A stretch of 11,056 bases of DNA, taken from positions 1 to 11,056 of the forward strand of contig LVLI01000484.1 of assembly GCA_001687465.1 (NCBI GenBank). The letters run 5' to 3'. The DNA is from Halocafeteria seosinensis (Eukaryota; Sar; Bigyra; Bicosoecida). Of this stretch, positions 1-8,497 are shown piece after piece; positions within the stretch are counted from its first letter, which is position 1; the number at the start of each line of letters is the position of its first letter. Under the pieces are notes generated by a model. The model did no database searches. It worked only from the letters and a program-made list of their open reading frames with translations, and was not told where the DNA came from. The translations under genes were made by a program, and so were the position numbers.

Positions 1-139
1 GTTTGGCATTGTTCGAGTGGGGTGACTCCTCTGAGTCCGAAAGTCTTCAGGGTTCCAAAGTGGCTCATACCGAGACAGTATCCGAAAGCCTTTTGATCTC
101 CAAAGTGAAGCTTCTGTTCTAGCATGTAAGTAGGAAACA

Positions 140-376
140 ATGTTGGCGACTGCAGCGCATTCACCACTGGGATCTGGTTCTCCCCGTTCCAGCATTCCCC
201 CAACTCAATGCGCGAAATCAACACACCTAGCGACCTCAAGCAAATGCCATGCCCTTAATAGCTACATGGCAGTTCGATAGTTGTCAGCTGACACTATTCT
301 TTGGCACGCAGTTCGAAAGGCCACGTCTATCGTGAGAACGGAGTTCCTGGATCAGTCAACTGTAAGTTCTGATCGA
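140..376 (+). pseudogene. Possible coding remnant with one in-frame stop
   Basis: From the ATG at 140 a frame runs to a TGA near 376 with one internal TAG (near 278). Just after the TAG the translation looks protein-like (DTILWHAVRKATSIVRTEF), and it ends beside a strong GTAAGT donor at 362. It could be a pseudogene, or the two halves could be exons, since TTGTCAG just after the TAG is a possible acceptor. I recognise no family. The call rests only on open frame and splice-site context. Confidence 0.15.
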
Positions 377-829
377 TGAGAATGTGTGAGCATCATTTAA
401 GGGGCAACTAGTAGACTTGGTGATTAGTTGCCTTCCTCCGATGCAATAGTATTTTGGCGATAGTTGAACCACACGGACTACTGTATGTGTGATCTTGTGG
501 TAGTCGCAATTCCTTTGGAATGAGGTCGTCTACATTTCTTCACCCCAAACAATTTGTGTGGTGGCTATCTGTACGACTGCAGTGATCCGGGAAAATTAAC
601 TTAAATTGCTCGTGTTTATACTGAGGTATGTTTTAACGGTACCATCTAAACGGATGCACTGTCAGTTAGGGTTGCAACTCGCCATGCGATGCCATGGCTC
701 AGGATGGGTGGTGCTACCCTTCCCGCACCGGTGCTAGAGCATGTACAGGACAAGGTGCTCCGTGTTCTGTCGCTGTGGCTTGGTTTTGCTGACTCGATAG
801 AGAAGGATCCTTGTCGACATTTTTTGCAG

Positions 830-1219
830 TGTGCATCCGCCATAAAGCTAAGGTGGTGCCAAATGTCGATAACGTAAGTGTAGCTGAGTGAAGCTGACGA
901 TCTCGCATCAGTTTGGGGCCGGAAGACCTGGCTCCACTTGGTAGCCCTTCGTACCGGTGCAAAACGCTGTGACGAATTTCGTTCTCGTCGATTGTTCAAT
1001 GCGAATCGGCAGTGTATGAAGGGGTGTTCGTCAACATTATGAGCCGTTTACAGGACTCCCCGGTGGTTTGTAAAGTAAGTCTGGTAATCCATAACCTCCG
1101 AGTCGCAGAACTTGCATTTTGTACAGGGGTGGGTTGAGGAAGCTCTTTTGAGCTATTATACTCACCTGCTCACAATGCGTATAGCGCCGTTTGTGGGAGA
1201 GAGAAGGCATGCGTTTTGA
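830..1219 (+). CDS. Candidate multi-exon gene fragment, unknown protein
   Basis: Three short exons can be joined in phase. The first, 830-873, follows a very good acceptor (ATTTTTTGCAG) and ends at GTAAGT; after two leading bases it reads CIRHKAKVVPNVDN. The second, 1054-1074, is 21 nt between TTTACAG and GTAAGT and reads DSPVVCK. The third runs from 1127 (after TTTTGTACAG) to a TGA at 1217 and begins GWVEEALLSYYTHLL. The implied introns are 180 and 52 nt. I do not recognise the protein and could not find a convincing exon upstream of 830. A further possible exon begins near 1291 after TATACACAG. This may be a real gene end, a decayed gene or chance. Confidence 0.22.
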
Positions 1220-1643
1220 TAACTTCGAGCTAGTCTTGCGGCATGCTGCATGCTCCCTCAACATTCATCTTGCAATGCTATCTATACACAGGGAGCGTCG
1301 CACAAGAACGCAGAGTTGTGTAATATGCCCGTTAGGTATGTAATGACTCACATGTGAAAGCAGTGGACATACGACGCATCGTCTAAGGGGTATTGAGATG
1401 TTCCTATTCTCTACTACCTGTCGTTCCGGTGCAAGAGTGATAGAAGGCTTTCACACAGTGCCAGTACGATGTGCTATCGGCTGTTGTACCTCTCCGATAC
1501 GTACTCCAAGCCCTAGTTCGGACACTTTAACCTCGCAGGGATGGCGTTCTCCCATTGACCGCTCCCCAGTCTAATTTTGCCACGTAGCCGCGGGATGAGG
1601 ACCCAAAAAGGCAGTCGCATTCTAAGATTTGCTGCTTATACCT

Positions 1644-3101
1644 TTATAGTGATGCAAAATTGATACTGCGCTTCGCCTTCACTATAGGAATTTGTAGCTG
1701 TTCATAGCACATCAAACTACGCTTGATTCCAACGTTTGAAAAAGTGTAGCAACTATCTTTCTGCAGGACAGAAATATTATGTACAACAACAGAGCGGATT
1801 TGGCGTGCCAACATACCTCTCCGAGTTCGTCCTCTACCTCAACAAACTCAGGGACAGAACCACTGCGTCTTTCAACCTGTAGATGCTCCTCAAAAAGGGT
1901 TCTTCGCTGACATAACATAACGATACCGAATCGAGCTTACCTGTATATATCTAGCCTCGCCATTGTGGACTCTCCTCTTGTGCGAGCGGAAACCCTCAAG
2001 CGTGCGGATAATGTGCTCGCAAACGCTGCATTTGAACCAGCGATGGCTTCCCTTGCGTCTCGTCGACGTCGGGTTTGCACTATTCTGGACTTCAAAAGTT
2101 GTTTCACCATTATCAAACGTCCCGATAACAGCGGATACTTGCATATTCGCCTCTCTGTGAATTCCCCGGTAGTGAGTTCTCAACCCGGAACTCGTAGCGA
2201 ATATCCTCTTGCACATCCTGCAGGAAAATGGCTCCGGCCTCCTGGTCTTGGAGTAAACGCATTCCTTATCCATGTAGCTATGTAAAGGTGGATCGGTCGT
2301 GCGGGGAGTGCATGTTGTGATGAGGTCGTTTTCATTTTCCTTGTCCTGTCCTTCCGGAGACCGTGACTGCAACTCAAATTGCTGAGGCGGGGCCCATGCC
2401 AAAGAGCATATAGCTTCGGCTGCTTCCTTCTGTAGCTGTTCGCTCGTCATGAAATTCATTGAGTTATCGACTTCTGCTATCCTCGGAGTCGCCACTTCAC
2501 TTGCTTCGTCTTCATCTTCGCTTCTGGTTTGTGGAGTCGGACTAGATTCCCCGTCGATCCCCCGTGGTTCCTCTTCGAGTTTTTTCGGAGAATTTGTCGC
2601 ATTCGGAACCATAGTATCTCTCGGAACAGGGATATCCATTGCAACATCATCGTGATCTGGGATTACCCAATAATAGCGTTTCTGCGGTCCTCGTTGACAC
2701 TTGATGTCACTGTATTCCGCCTCATCGTCGTGTTTCGATTCATTGTGGTTGTCGAAGTATTTCTTGAATCTGAACGTCTTGAGACACATACTGCACTGTA
2801 TACCTTCCTGTATGGGCAAATAAGGGTCTGGAAGATTAGGACCTGGATGTTTGGGGCGGGATTCAGGGAGGATTCCTGGAGGATTTCGAAGCCAATTCAC
2901 CGCCGTTTGATACACTTTCGCATTTGAACCTGGAGTATTTTCTGTGGAGAATTCACCTAGAGGGGCAGATGAAGGAGATAGGGCATTGGGGCATGAGGAA
3001 TCACTTAAATGACGGGCCAAACACAGTGGAATGGGGTCGAAGACCGCTTCACATACAGTGCATATGAGGCCGTATTTGCCACATACAATATTCTCCATCA
3101 T
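1644..3101 (-). CDS. C2H2 zinc-finger protein (three exons, about 445 aa)
   Basis: Exon 1 is 3101-1941 (387 codons), exon 2 is 1876-1817 (20 codons) and exon 3 is 1760-1644 (38 codons plus TAA). The introns are 64 nt (GTAAGC...CTACAG) and 56 nt (GTATGT...CTGCAG), both phase 0. The N-terminus has a Cys/His cluster (C14, C17, H31, C37) that resembles the OrsD-like domain of fungal hypothetical proteins. Three classical fingers, C-x2-C-x12-H-x4-H, follow: C103/C106/H119/H124, C294/C297/H310/H315 and C358/C361/H374/H379. Acidic, Pro/Ser-rich low-complexity sequence separates fingers 1 and 2. Each finger is followed by a similar tail of about 25 residues. The tail of finger 3 crosses intron 1 (RYIQ, then VERRSG), which supports that splice. 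The role is probably nuclear nucleic-acid binding, inferred from the fingers only. In fungi similar fingers sit in long proteins, so the last exon, with an unremarkable sequence, could be wrong and the gene could continue leftward. It lies in tandem 256 nt downstream of gamma-tubulin. Confidence 0.8.
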
Positions 3102-3357
3102 TATTTTTCTCTCTGTCTAGAGAGTATTTGGTTCATAGTATAAAAAAAATTCACTATATGTTACGGAGACTATCAATTCCACCCAGCCACTCAAATGTGA
3201 AGTTGAAATACTTCAGTTTTGAAAGACATACCGGTCGCACAACGATGGTCGTAAAGGGTAACAAAGTACTGGATGGTCGTTTTCTTGTAATGCGCACGCA
3301 CATTGTAGACATTAAACATAGGGAAATCAACCCTAAAATCCGAACGCCGGGATCCTT

Positions 3358-4976
3358 CTAGGCACCAGATTCTCCATAGCTTTCGCTTGGCCAACCGTCG
3401 GAGGCAGGACCTTCTGCGATTCCATATCCTGTGCCGCCCCACTTGACGTAGTCTTCGCTTTCGGCAGCTTCATATTCCTGAGAGAGTCCCTGGACGATCT
3501 CCTTGGAGTGATCAAATTCCTCGAAACTCTCGGCAAACATAGGTTGGTGCTTGTATTGGTCCAAGAAAGCCTTCCTGTCATACAGTTTGTTAAATTGGCG
3601 TAGATTCCTGTCAAACAGATTACGTATAGAAGTATGATTTGCCAACATTAGGCCGGATACCTTATGCGCATGCTTGACATAGGGACTTTTTCGCGAGAGT
3701 GCAACCTGGATACTAGCAGGACCCCACGGAATGAAATTGGCCATTTTACGGTCTCGAATCCGCTGCAAAGACTTATGAACTTGGGTTGGATCGACTTGTC
3801 CTTGGATAATATTCAGAATACTAATATAACATCCACTCCTCATAGGTGCAGAAACCATTATATTCTTCGTCTGCAGCAGTCGCCTCATTACATCAAGTAC
3901 AGAAGTCTTCTGGACCGCGCTAGCCGTGTGGCCCATCGTCAACGGGGTGTATCCAGTCATCAGGAAATGACATCTTGGTGTAGGTATAAGACTTGCTACA
4001 AGACCTATAAGGTCATTGTTCATGTATCCTGGATACCTCAATGTTGTTGTACTAGCTGCCATTACTGTTGAGACTAGACTGTTAAGCTGCGATACAGTGG
4101 GATTGTTGACGCGCAATCGATCCACTGCGATTGAATTTAGGGCCGTATTATCCAGAACCACAACGCAGTCCGCGTTGATAGTCAAACGTTTCAATGTAAG
4201 GATACTATTGTAAGGTTGCACGACTACATCGCTTTCGCTCTGGCTTTGGTTGGGAAATACGCTGTATGTTTGTATGAGCTTTTTTGGAAAATGATCATTT
4301 AGTTCCTCCAGTAAATAAGAACCCATGCCACTTCCTGTTCCTCCAGCTATACTGTGACATAGAACAAATCCTTCTAGACTGTCACTTCCATCCGCCTCTC
4401 TATCAATCATATCCATCAATGTCTCGTGAGATCGGGACGCTTGGTAGTACCCCGATGCCCAGTTGTTGCCGGCACCACCACCTTCCGAGCTAACAAAGAA
4501 GTTTTCAGGGTTATATAGGTTCTTATATTCCGAGCTTCGGATTCCATTAACTACCTGTGTTGGCTCATATATAGTGGCGATGCACTGGGTTGGCAGCAAA
4601 CTTCAAATGAGGAGTTTAGTCTACGTACCCTTGGCTCCAAGTCCATGAGGATAGCTCGTGGTATAAAGTGCTCATCGTCCGCCTGCATCTCCAATGGCAC
4701 TCTCACAGTGACTAGGAACCGACTATCTCGAGGAAATAGGCCTTAAATACCTGATAAAAGAAGACATCTTTCCGATCTGTCCCAGCTGTAGCATACTCCT
4801 CCAAGATGCCATCGGGGCTAATTCCATGTTCCAAGCACAGCTGCTTCCAGAACTCCATGCCAACTGCCAAAAATAAGGCCATTCAAGTGCATAGACGTCC
4901 AATGTGTCGATATACGAGAGCACTTACTCTGATTGCCACATTGGCCGACCTGGAGGGTGATGATTTCGCGTGGCAT
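3358..4976 (-). CDS. Gamma-tubulin, complete, four exons (470 aa)
   Basis: Gamma-tubulin forms the ring complex that nucleates microtubules at centrosomes or spindle pole bodies. Exons are 4976-4928, 4863-4751, 4682-4629 and 4554-3358; introns are 64, 68 and 74 nt with GTAAGT, GTATTT and GTACGT donors and CAG acceptors. The protein starts [16 protein letters not shown], the gamma-tubulin N-terminus, so the start is secure. Exon 2 gives [18 protein letters not shown]. The exon 3/4 junction restores [20 protein letters not shown]. The nucleotide-binding tubulin signature AGGTGSG is at residues 142-148. [16 protein letters not shown] and [19 protein letters not shown] are typical of the gamma family and fungal in flavour. 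After the usual end ([12 protein letters not shown]) there is a Gly/Ser-rich tail of about 24 residues. No frameshift or internal stop is seen, so it should be functional. Confidence 0.97.
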
Positions 4977-5496
4977 TTTCACCTCTATTAGCGTCCTTTT
5001 ACAGCCCTCAGCCACACCCAACGGAATCTAAGAAGGATAAACCAACAAACAAACACCTCTTACAAATTTCAGGATGGAGTGAGATACAAGGTTTGGGGTC
5101 CTTGGACTGACTGGCTCGTGCTGTTTTGAATTTATAGTGCAAGAAAAGATTGTTTGGAAGAAAATTTACCAGTGGTAGACGCGCGCGACGAAGGAGAGGC
5201 GAGGCCAGAAATGGATCTGGTAGCAAAGGGCCCAACGAGCACACTGTACGGCGATGTGACAGGGCCGAACCCGCTCACGGGAGACAGACTAGCCAGGACA
5301 GCGGGAGACCCCTCAGCCATCGCGGCAGAAGCGGAGAAGATGAAGCGGACACAATGTACGGGCACCTGAGGGACCACCACACGGAAATTATCCCGTTCGC
5401 GATAGAGGCGACGGGCGGCTTCGGGGAAGACGCAATCAAGTTCCTCAAGAGAATTGCCAGGAAAGCACCGGGCTCCCGCTGGGGAACAAGGGAGAT

Positions 5497-5542
5497 CACA
5501 CACACAAATGTGACAGATAGCCCACCGGCCGGGAAGTTGACC
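5497..5542 (+). repeat. CA-tract plus 35-nt motif, copy 1
   Basis: A (CA)5 tract at 5497-5506 is followed by a 35-nt motif at 5508-5542 with the core TGTGACAGATAGCCCA and a GC-rich CCGGCCGGG part. Copy 3 at 8742-8776 differs at one base of 35. Copy 2 at 8442-8474 is two bases shorter. It lies inside the broken retrotransposon tail and leads straight into a small hairpin. Confidence 0.85.
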
Positions 5543-5564
5543 GCATCCTCTTAACGAGATGCGG
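5541..5564. repeat. Small hairpin, copy a
   Basis: CCGCAT pairs with ATGCGG and CTC with GAG across a TTAAC loop, with one unpaired C. The sequence CCGCATCCTCTTAACGAG recurs exactly at 6804-6821, and the TCCTC-loop-GAGGA core recurs at 5738-5752. Confidence 0.75.
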
Positions 5565-5737
5565 AACTTCCGCAAGCTGATGGCCAAACTGTCAGTCACG
5601 TTGATGCGCCACAACGTGAAGATGTTGGACCGGTTCCGGGTAGGGTTCACCCCTCGCACAGCGTAGAGTAGCCTGTAGCAGACATGTCTTCCGGTAGGAG
5701 CAATACCAATACACACGTGGTCGGCCCGTAGCTTAGG

Positions 5738-5756
5738 TCCTCTTTACGAGGAGCGG
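5738..5756. repeat. Small hairpin, copy b
   Basis: TCCTC (5738-5742) and GAGGA (5748-5752) form a perfect 5-bp stem around TTTAC, followed by GCGG as in the copy at 6804. The 5' CCGC half of the longer stem is not present here. Confidence 0.65.
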
Positions 5757-5761
5757 TTCAC

Positions 5762-5828
5762 CAGCTCGCGTTATGTGCGGGTGGTCCAAATGCTCGTAGC
5801 CAGCTCTGGACCTTTTGATAAGGAATGA
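5762..5828 (-). repeat. Inverted repeat, left arm
   Basis: Read on the minus strand, this stretch matches 6272-6328 on the plus strand over about 57-67 bases, with roughly three bases in four identical. Both contain ATTCCT-ATCAAAA, GGCTACGA-CAT and later CG-GAG-TGG. Both translate to FLIK...GYEH in their own orientation, so the two arms may come from one once-coding repeat. Confidence 0.65.
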
Positions 5829-5978
5829 GAAGAGAAATACGTCTTTCAAATGAAAGATGGCGTCATTGTACTGGTGGTTCTCAATGCGGATCATCATCGT
5901 CCCCAACGTCCAGGTAGCTGTGCATCTGCGCATTGCAAATGGAACCTTAGCCGAAATCGTCGGTTGTTTGCGGGATAC

Positions 5979-6090
5979 GGACAACCCCTGGGGAACTTCT
6001 TCTGTACCTGTCGATTCCTACTAACCAGACAACTCCCCAAACGCAACAATCCCCGAACGCTTGCCATTGGTCATTATGGTTCGTCTGTTA
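5979..6090 (+). repeat. Tandem duplication, unit 1
   Basis: These 112 bases match the 114 bases at 6149-6262. Shared blocks include TCGATTCCTACTAACCAG, CCAAACGCAACAATC and GGTTCGTCTGTTA or its close variant. The offset between units is about 170 bp, and similarity reappears before each unit (AATGCGGA-CATCA-CGTCC at 5883 and 6106), so the duplicated segment was probably longer. No protein family is recognisable. Confidence 0.8.
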
Positions 6091-6148
6091 AATTACAAGC
6101 TCAACAATGCGGAGCATCAACGTCCACAACCGGTTTCCTGTAGCATTC

Positions 6149-6262
6149 GGACACCCCCTGGGAGGAACTGCTCATGTACCTTTCGATTCCTACTAACCAG
6201 GCCACTCACCAAACGCAACAATCGCCGAACAGTTGCCATTGGTCGTTGTTGTTCGTCTGTTA
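6149..6262 (+). repeat. Tandem duplication, unit 2
   Basis: This is the second unit of the duplication described at 5979-6090. It differs by scattered substitutions and small indels, which points to an old event. Its right end runs into the right arm of the inverted repeat. Confidence 0.8.
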
Positions 6263-6271
6263 TTACGACTG

Positions 6272-6328
6272 TATTCCTGATCAAAATGTTTGGAGTTGGC
6301 TACGAACATCCCACAAAACGTGAGTTGG
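6272..6328 (+). repeat. Inverted repeat, right arm
   Basis: This is the plus-strand counterpart of the arm at 5762-5828; the two arms enclose the tandem duplication. It is followed directly by the dispersed repeat at 6321. Confidence 0.65.
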
Positions 6329-6373
6329 CGAAGGCGATGTGCATCCCGGCCACCCTTAAATCTGAAACATCCA
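6321..6373 (+). repeat. Dispersed direct repeat, copy 1
   Basis: TGAGTTGGCGAAGG, one variable base, then ATGTGCATCCC: 27 bases with a single mismatch to 6632-6658. After a small gap the similarity continues (CTTAAATCTGAAACAT here, CTGAAATGTGAAACAT in the other copy). Confidence 0.8.
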
Positions 6374-6631
6374 TAGCGGGCCTGTCGGCCGCCGCTGCTT
6401 ATAATCTCCCTGTGTGTATGCAACTCTAGATACTATGTTGAATCGCACGAATACGAACCAAGTGGCCCAGACGTCCAGGGTGGGTAAAATTCACCCTACG
6501 CGGACGTCTCTTGCAAAGAAGTTTCTCAGCAACTTCAGAAGGGGAAGTGTCGTATCATACGCAACGTATCTTCATTCCTTTTCAAAACATTCGGAGCAGG
6601 CTAGTAACATGTAGGTACTCCCCGCTTAATA

Positions 6632-6690
6632 TGAGTTGGCGAAGGTGATGTGCATCCCCTCCCCTCCGACCTGAAATGTGAAACATATAC
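6632..6690 (+). repeat. Dispersed direct repeat, copy 2
   Basis: This is the second copy of the repeat at 6321-6373, about 311 bp downstream. The flanks outside the repeat do not match, so it is a separate fragment rather than an extension of the tandem duplication. Confidence 0.75.
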
Positions 6691-6803
6691 CTGGCAATGT
6701 AGGGCTTACAGACATGTTCTTGCTTTTGTTACGGTCGGAGTGACATTGTTTAATTTCTTCCAGTTTGACAGAGTTCAAAGTTTGCTTGCTGAACAAAGTA
6801 AAA

Positions 6804-6827
6804 CCGCATCCTCTTAACGAGGAGCGG
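6804..6827. repeat. Small hairpin, copy c (most complete)
   Basis: CCGC plus TCCTC pair with GAGGA plus GCGG across a TTAAC loop, with one bulged A in the left arm. This gives a nine-pair stem, and its left half is identical to the hairpin at 5541. Confidence 0.75.
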
Positions 6828-7678
6828 TAACCGCGCGTACCGGGTATTACATTACATTTTTTGTATAAGCAGCGACGGCCGACGGGCCCTGTGGAGTGTC
6901 TGAACCAATTTCGTCTATATCAGATCGAGAAGCCAAAACATTTAGTATCAAACTCTTAGTAGCTACTGGTAACGCTTTTAACGCAGATGAATATTTGGGC
7001 TTACTCGGTTACTGGTGTGCAACCGTTGCACACAGTCACCTTTGAGGTTATGGCTACCACGATATGTTTTGTCGACACTGTATGAAGGAATTTTTTTGTA
7101 GTTCCAGAAACCGCGAAAAAATTGTCATTCAGCATTGTTTATTTGTCGGTTCTTCATCGGAGTGAAAGGATTTTTGGTTGATTCCCACCGAAGTTATGAA
7201 CTTTGTACAAATTGTACAACTACCCTACCGGTAGTCTGCAAATACAAGACTGACAAGTAGTACGAATGGTAAACTCTTTTGGAATCAATTCCCGAATTTC
7301 ATGACTGCGGCATAGCTGTCTGCTTGCGTATCGCCTGAGCGACAGCGGCGTATCGATAGCGGCGAGCCGGTTATACAGTTTATCCTTACGCTGCTCCGCT
7401 CAATTGTCAGCAGTCACCGTCTTTTACCCGATGCAGTACGTATTAGTACACTTGAAGGAGTGGATGACGCAGCTTAAAGCAACAAGGTTTAATTTTTCCT
7501 CCCTTTTATTGGAATGTGATTGTGTATGAATGAGCTGCTGTTCGATTTGAACTTTAAAATACTGCACCCTGGCCTCTGTGGCTTGGGTAAAAAATGTCCA
7601 TCGCCAAAAATGGATGTCATTCCACAACTAGTATGACGACAGGCGGATGCCACCATGCGATAGATAATATCATTGCAG
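6828..7678. other. Non-coding or unassigned spacer
   Basis: No convincing gene or RNA is visible. The stretch is fairly AT-rich with short low-complexity runs. The longest frame (minus strand, 7424-7627) translates to nothing I recognise. Small palindromes such as CTACCGGTAG near 7223 and TATCGATA near 7352 are within what chance allows. Confidence 0.5.
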
Positions 7679-7765
7679 TTTCAAGAATGTCATTATACTG
7701 ATAACGTTCCATTTCTCCTCCTCCCCGTGAATGACGACTGGACCAAGTACGGGCTCCAAAACGCG
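7679..7765 (+). other. Candidate exon, unidentified protein
   Basis: Between an acceptor-like ATCATTGCAG and a GTAAGT donor lies an open stretch that reads FQECHYTDNVPFLLLPV followed by NDDWTKYGLQNA. It looks protein-like and has no stop, but I cannot name a family and find no firm partner exon next to it. It may belong with the exon-like stretches at 8165 and 8361. Confidence 0.25.
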
Positions 7766-8164
7766 TAAGTGTCATGGCCCTTATCGGCCCTTACATGGTC
7801 AATACTGTATATCAAAGGCTTCTAGTCAATTTCAAGACTCCAGTGTCGCTTCAGTATACTAAGTGAGCTCTTTTCAATCCAGCACAAAATGAATAGAGAC
7901 TTAACTGCATTAAAAATCCAAGTAATAAACTGATGCAAATGGCGTGTTTTCAGCACGTCAGAAGTAAATTTCCCGTTTTGCCGACAGAATCGGAGTGGCC
8001 ACCACGCCCGCTAGCGAAACTTTAGTGGTCTCTTTAAGCACTTTTCTCTTGCTCAATACGTGTTTCCATATCCGTCCAGGGAGTCTTTTATGCTCTTCGG
8101 GCGTTTATCTGTAACCAAGCAAAATTAACCGCCCTGGAAATTCGTTGTTATGCACTTCTCATAG

Positions 8165-8430
8165 CGGGTCTTTTTGCCTGAGGAGAGCATACCGGTAACT
8201 GTGCGGATCTCCCGAGTCATAGAGCTCAACGTTGCCGCATATAGCCAACCAAGAAGGCACTTCCTGGTGGTAGAACAAGGCATCAAAGTAAGTATTAATC
8301 GTTGCAACAGGATTCTAAGGGGCACATACAGTACAGTCTCTAATTCGTCTCAGTTTGCAGCCCGCTGTTCCTGCAGGCTTGCTGACATGCGCCGTGAGGG
8401 AACACAAGCACTGGTTTGCAGCGGAGTATT
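8165..8430 (+). pseudogene. Two candidate exons of an unidentified, probably decayed gene
   Basis: The first stretch, 8165-8287, is open between a possible TCATAG acceptor and a GTAAGT donor; it includes SIPVTVRISRVIELNVAAYS and ends RRHFLVVEQGIK. A GTAAGT...TTTGCAG intron (8288-8360, 73 nt) joins it in phase 0 to 8361, which reads PAVPAGLLTCAV then REHKHWFAAEYS. The frame then runs into copy 2 of the CA-tract motif and stops at TGA. The joined translation is protein-like but matches nothing I know. The gene looks interrupted by the repeat; alternatively the repeat lies in an intron. Confidence 0.3.
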
Positions 8431-8497
8431 CACACACACATATGTGACAGATAGCCCAGGCTGGGGAGTTGACCACATCCTCTTGAGTATTCTGCGG
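8431..8497 (+). repeat. CA-tract plus motif, copy 2, with degenerate hairpin
   Basis: (CA)5 at 8431-8440 is followed by the motif at 8442-8474, two bases shorter than the other copies in its GC-rich part. ACATCCTCTT then matches the base of hairpin copy a, but the 3' half (TATTCTGCGG) pairs poorly. Copies 1 and 2 thus share the order CA tract, motif, hairpin. Confidence 0.8.

Larger units (their letters stand above)
1..1643. other. Region without an identifiable gene
   Basis: I recognise no protein, RNA gene or mobile element here. Open frames on both strands are short and their translations match no family I know. The + strand carries several strong intron donors (GTAAGT near 125, 362, 874 and 1075; GTATGT near 484, 626 and 1334). 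This suggests a heavily interrupted gene or its remains on that strand; the candidate exons are listed separately. The right end abuts the stop codon of the minus-strand zinc-finger gene. Confidence 0.5.
5154..5666 (+). pseudogene. Broken C-terminal tail of a non-LTR retrotransposon ORF2
   Basis: Three successive pieces resemble the region after the reverse-transcriptase domain in LINE-type polyproteins. The first, about 5200-5350, has ARPEMDLVAKGP and DVTGPNPL followed by an Ala/Glu/Lys stretch. After a shift of frame near 5350 the second, to about 5495, reads YGHLRDHHTEIIPFAIEATG and GFGEDAIKFLKRIA. After another shift the third, 5559-5666, reads RKLMAKLSVTLMRHNVKML and ends in TAG. This order and spacing (DVT.xNP, PFAIE..GG.G..A..FL, then ..SVTLxRxNxxML) is familiar from retrotransposon tails; I have not checked it by search. 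At least two frame changes and an early stop make it non-functional, and the RT and endonuclease parts are absent. Between pieces two and three lies copy 1 of the CA-tract motif, perhaps an insertion. The remnant starts under 200 bp upstream of the gamma-tubulin start, in divergent orientation. Confidence 0.65.

Noticed and set aside
646-999. 117-codon minus-strand open frame
   Set aside because: Ser/Arg-rich composition with no motif, overlapped by equally long frames; it looks like chance in GC-balanced DNA.
1037-1157. Minus-strand zinc-finger-like reading (CTKCKFCDSEV...YFTNH)
   Set aside because: It has a C-x2-C and one His but wrong spacing and a stop right after. It resembles finger 1 only loosely, and the same bases fit better as + strand splice sites.
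1712-1918. 68-codon minus-strand frame as a separate small gene
   Set aside because: It includes exon 2 of the zinc-finger gene read through intron 2; the spliced model explains it better.
3664-4213. Long + strand frames opposite gamma-tubulin
   Set aside because: They are antisense to a strongly conserved coding exon and have no recognisable content.
5132-5716. 194-codon minus-strand frame opposite the retrotransposon tail
   Set aside because: The opposite strand carries familiar retrotransposon motifs in order, so this is a GC-rich antisense frame.
5479-6827. CRISPR array
   Set aside because: The repeats are few, unevenly spaced, in both orientations and lie in DNA with eukaryotic introns.
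7424-7627. 67-codon minus-strand frame
   Set aside because: No recognisable motif, no splice partners and no neighbours that support a gene.
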